A stretch of DNA of 8,577 nucleotides. Origin: Verrucomicrobiota bacterium. Lineage in GTDB: Bacteria; Verrucomicrobiota; Verrucomicrobiia; Verrucomicrobiales; Akkermansiaceae. Positions 6,761-8,577 of this stretch are shown here, piece by piece (position 1 is the stretch's first letter; each line of letters starts with the position of its first letter). The stretch spans positions 1-8,577 of the forward strand of contig JAPLUJ010000221.1 in the NCBI GenBank assembly GCA_026397695.1, read 5' to 3'. The translations under genes and the position numbers were made by a program. The notes below the pieces were generated by a model. It was not told the DNA's origin, made no database searches, and worked only from the letters and a program-made list of their open reading frames with translations.

Positions 6761-8577
6761 ATGGTCATTTCCGCGCTTAGGACATTCATCATCATCATCC
6801 CATTGCTCGGATCCCTGCGGGATGCGGCAGCCGATTCCGTGAGTGCTGAACATGCCGGGGCAGCCGTCAGAGGATGGCTCAAAGACGGTCGGCTTCCCCT
6901 CGAAAAGACTGTGGGACAACGACCAAAGCGGGTGGAGACTTTCAAGGACGCCGGGGGCGAGCCCCTCTATCATGTCATTGATCTGGACCCACAGGGATTT
7001 GTCATCGTGGCGGCGGACGACCTCATTGAGCCGATCGTCGGCTTTGCGCCCAGCGGTCGGTTTGATCCCTCGATCGATAATCCTTTGGGTGCGCTGGTCA
7101 GTCATGATTTGCGGGATCGCATGGCTAAGGTAAGGGGCATGCAGGCAGCCAGAGCACAAGGACCGCATCTAACCGCCAGAAACAAGTGGGCCAAGCTGAA
7201 GCTTGGCGCAGCGAATGTTCCCCAAGGCGGCGACTCCCAGTTGGTATACGGGCCGGCGAGCATCTCGGACGTCTGGGTTGCGCCGCTTATCCAGACGCTC
7301 TGGAGCCAGACAACCGTCGCTGGCGGGGCGTGCTACAACTACTACACGCCGCCGAATGCGGCAGGCTCCGCCGCCAACTACTATTCTGGCTGTACAGCGA
7401 CGGCGATGGCACAACTCATGAGGTATTGGCAGTTTCCCGTGGTTGGCGTTGGCACCGCCTCCTTCTGGATCTCCATCAGCGGCGTGACGCAGAGTCGGAA
7501 CCTGCGCGGGGGCGACGGTACGGGCGGCCCGTATGTCTGGACCAATATGGTCTTGGATCCCGGCAGTGCGAGCACGCTCGCGCAACGGCAGGCGATCGGG
7601 GCACTGTGTCACGATGCCGGTGTTGCAGCCCTCATGGCTTATGCTAGCGATGGATCAGGCGCTTCTATCAGCGACGCCGCATTTGCTTTGGTCGATACCT
7701 TTGGATACGCCAATGCCGTCAGCCTGTACGACGGCACTGACACGATGCCTGTCGGACTGTATGGCATGGTCAATCCAAACCTCGATGCCGGATGCCCTGT
7801 GGTGCTTTCGATTTGGGGGCCGCCAGGTGGTCACGCCGTCGTCTGTGATGGTTACGGGTATAGCAACTCCACACTATACCACCATCTGAATCTCGGCTGG
7901 GGCGGAAACTCTAACGCATGGTATGCTCTACCGATCATTGACACTTCGTCTGGAGGTACTTATACGTCGGTCCATGATGTTCTTTACAACGTGTGGACCA
8001 CTGGAACGGGTGAGATCATCAGCGGCCACGTCACCAATAACGGTGGCACTCCAGTAACCGGTGCCGTGGTGACGGCCACCCGCGTCGGCGGAGGAACATA
8101 TACGGCGACGAGCAACGCCAACGGAATCTATGCCCTCGCGAAAATCCCCTCCTCGTCCCAGTATGTGGTCCGCGCCAGCAAGACGGGTAGCTTTTTCGAG
8201 GACCGCAGCGCCACCACGGGAAAGTCCACGAAATTTTCTTCCACTTCCGGCAACCAATGGGGGATCGATTTCCTGAACACGGCCCCGACCGCACCGGCAA
8301 TTACGACCAGCAGCCCACTGCCGTCAGGGACGAGGGGCATGGCATACAACCAGATCCTGGCAGCGAGCGGCGGCAAGATGCCCTACACATGGACCCTCAA
8401 TAGCGGCAACCTCCCGTCAGGTTTGAGCCTGAGCAATACAGGCGTGATCAGCGGCACGCCTGACGTGGCGATGACCGCCAGTTTTGGCGTCAGGGTGACG
8501 GGCAATAACGGCATGTCCTCAACTACGACATTCAGTCTCGCGATCATCGCCACCACGCCGGCCATTACGACTAGCAG
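6761..8577 (+). CDS. Secreted streptopain-like (family C10) cysteine protease with Ig-like C-terminal modules, 3' end missing
   Basis: About 605 residues are visible, and the frame stays open to the right edge. Residues 1-24 (MVISALRTFIIIIPLLGS plus a charged stretch and AAA) form a signal peptide. Residues about 25-145 resemble the Spi/streptopain prodomain, including GFVIVAADDLIEPIVGF and SGRFD, which normally keeps the enzyme inactive until cleaved. The C10 catalytic domain follows, with nucleophile C211 in GCTATAMAQLMRYW, H358 in GGHAVVCDGY and W380 in NLGWGG. The Cys-His spacing of 147 is close to that of SpeB. From about residue 415 there is a carboxypeptidase-regulatory-like module (ISGHVTNNGGTPVTGAVV, NANGIYAL). 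From about 511 there is a putative Ig domain of He_PIG type (PYTWTLNSGNLPSGLSLS, VISGTP), and a second copy starts at the edge. The protein is probably extracellular or surface-attached and degrades protein. The start could instead be 6722 or 6689. Confidence 0.85.
   Translation, partial: MVISALRTFIIIIPLLGSLRDAAADSVSAEHAGAAVRGWLKDGRLPLEKTVGQRPKRVETFKDAGGEPLYHVIDLDPQGFVIVAADDLIEPIVGFAPSGRFDPSIDNPLGALVSHDLRDRMAKVRGMQAARAQGPHLTARNKWAKLKLGAANVPQGGDSQLVYGPASISDVWVAPLIQTLWSQTTVAGGACYNYYTPPNAAGSAANYYSGCTATAMAQLMRYWQFPVVGVGTASFWISISGVTQSRNLRGGDGTGGPYVWTNMVLDPGSASTLAQRQAIGALCHDAGVAALMAYASDGSGASISDAAFALVDTFGYANAVSLYDGTDTMPVGLYGMVNPNLDAGCPVVLSIWGPPGGHAVVCDGYGYSNSTLYHHLNLGWGGNSNAWYALPIIDTSSGGTYTSVHDVLYNVWTTGTGEIISGHVTNNGGTPVTGAVVTATRVGGGTYTATSNANGIYALAKIPSSSQYVVRASKTGSFFEDRSATTGKSTKFSSTSGNQWGIDFLNTAPTAPAITTSSPLPSGTRGMAYNQILAASGGKMPYTWTLNSGNLPSGLSLSNTGVISGTPDVAMTASFGVRVTGNNGMSSTTTFSLAIIATTPAITTS
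8294..8557 (+). repeat. First unit of a tandem He_PIG (putative Ig) module repeat
   Basis: The 20 bases at 8294-8313 recur at 8558-8577 with 18 identities. Both encode PAITTS, giving a period of 264 bases or 88 residues. The unit carries the He_PIG pattern of a GG-PYTW strand, an LPSGLSLS segment and VISGTP. Only the first six residues of the second unit are inside the window, so the number of copies is unknown. Confidence 0.7.

Noticed and set aside
6785..6799. Short ATC tandem repeat in the protease signal peptide as a phase-variation tract
   Set aside because: A trinucleotide tract of about four units only adds or removes isoleucine and cannot switch the frame.

Overview
The window is G+C-rich bacterial DNA (roughly 60-65% by eye) with every recognisable gene on the + strand. 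It most likely comes from the Verrucomicrobiota or a close PVC relative. Three things point there: a tandem pair of proteins related to the hydrazine synthase alpha subunit (a family expanded in PVC bacteria), a cluster of GACAGGCG/CGCCTGTC palindromes whose translation contains TGWKPV and RDRRDACPP (a peptide signature I recall from intergenic repeats in Verrucomicrobiota), and weak or absent Shine-Dalgarno sites. This placement is inference.

Layout. Positions 1-288 hold no gene I can support. Positions 289-1359 encode RecF, the recombination and replication-repair ATPase, complete with Walker A, signature and Walker B motifs. After a 92-bp gap come two exported, haem-c-motif beta-propeller proteins, at 1452-3869 and 3866-6550. 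They are paralogs of the HzsA-related type and overlap by ATGA, so they look like one translationally coupled operon. The first copy has lost the histidine of its second haem motif (CxxCP instead of CxxCH) and a second conserved histidine; the second copy keeps both. The signal-peptide region of the second copy carries an in-frame, roughly 100-bp four-hairpin palindromic repeat.

A short gap with a weak hairpin follows. From 6761 to the right edge runs the 5' part of a secreted streptopain-like (family C10) cysteine protease. It has a Spi-type prodomain, an intact Cys/His/Trp active site, a carboxypeptidase-regulatory-like module and at least one putative Ig (He_PIG) module; a second begins exactly where the window ends.

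How the genes relate. RecF is housekeeping and looks unrelated to the rest. The propeller pair probably works together in the periplasm or at the cell surface in an unknown redox or ligand-binding role; no hydrazine synthase beta or gamma gene is visible, so making hydrazine is not implied. The protease looks like a separate secreted enzyme. The points most worth following are the asymmetric loss of metal/haem ligands between the coupled paralogs and the repeat element translated as part of a signal peptide.
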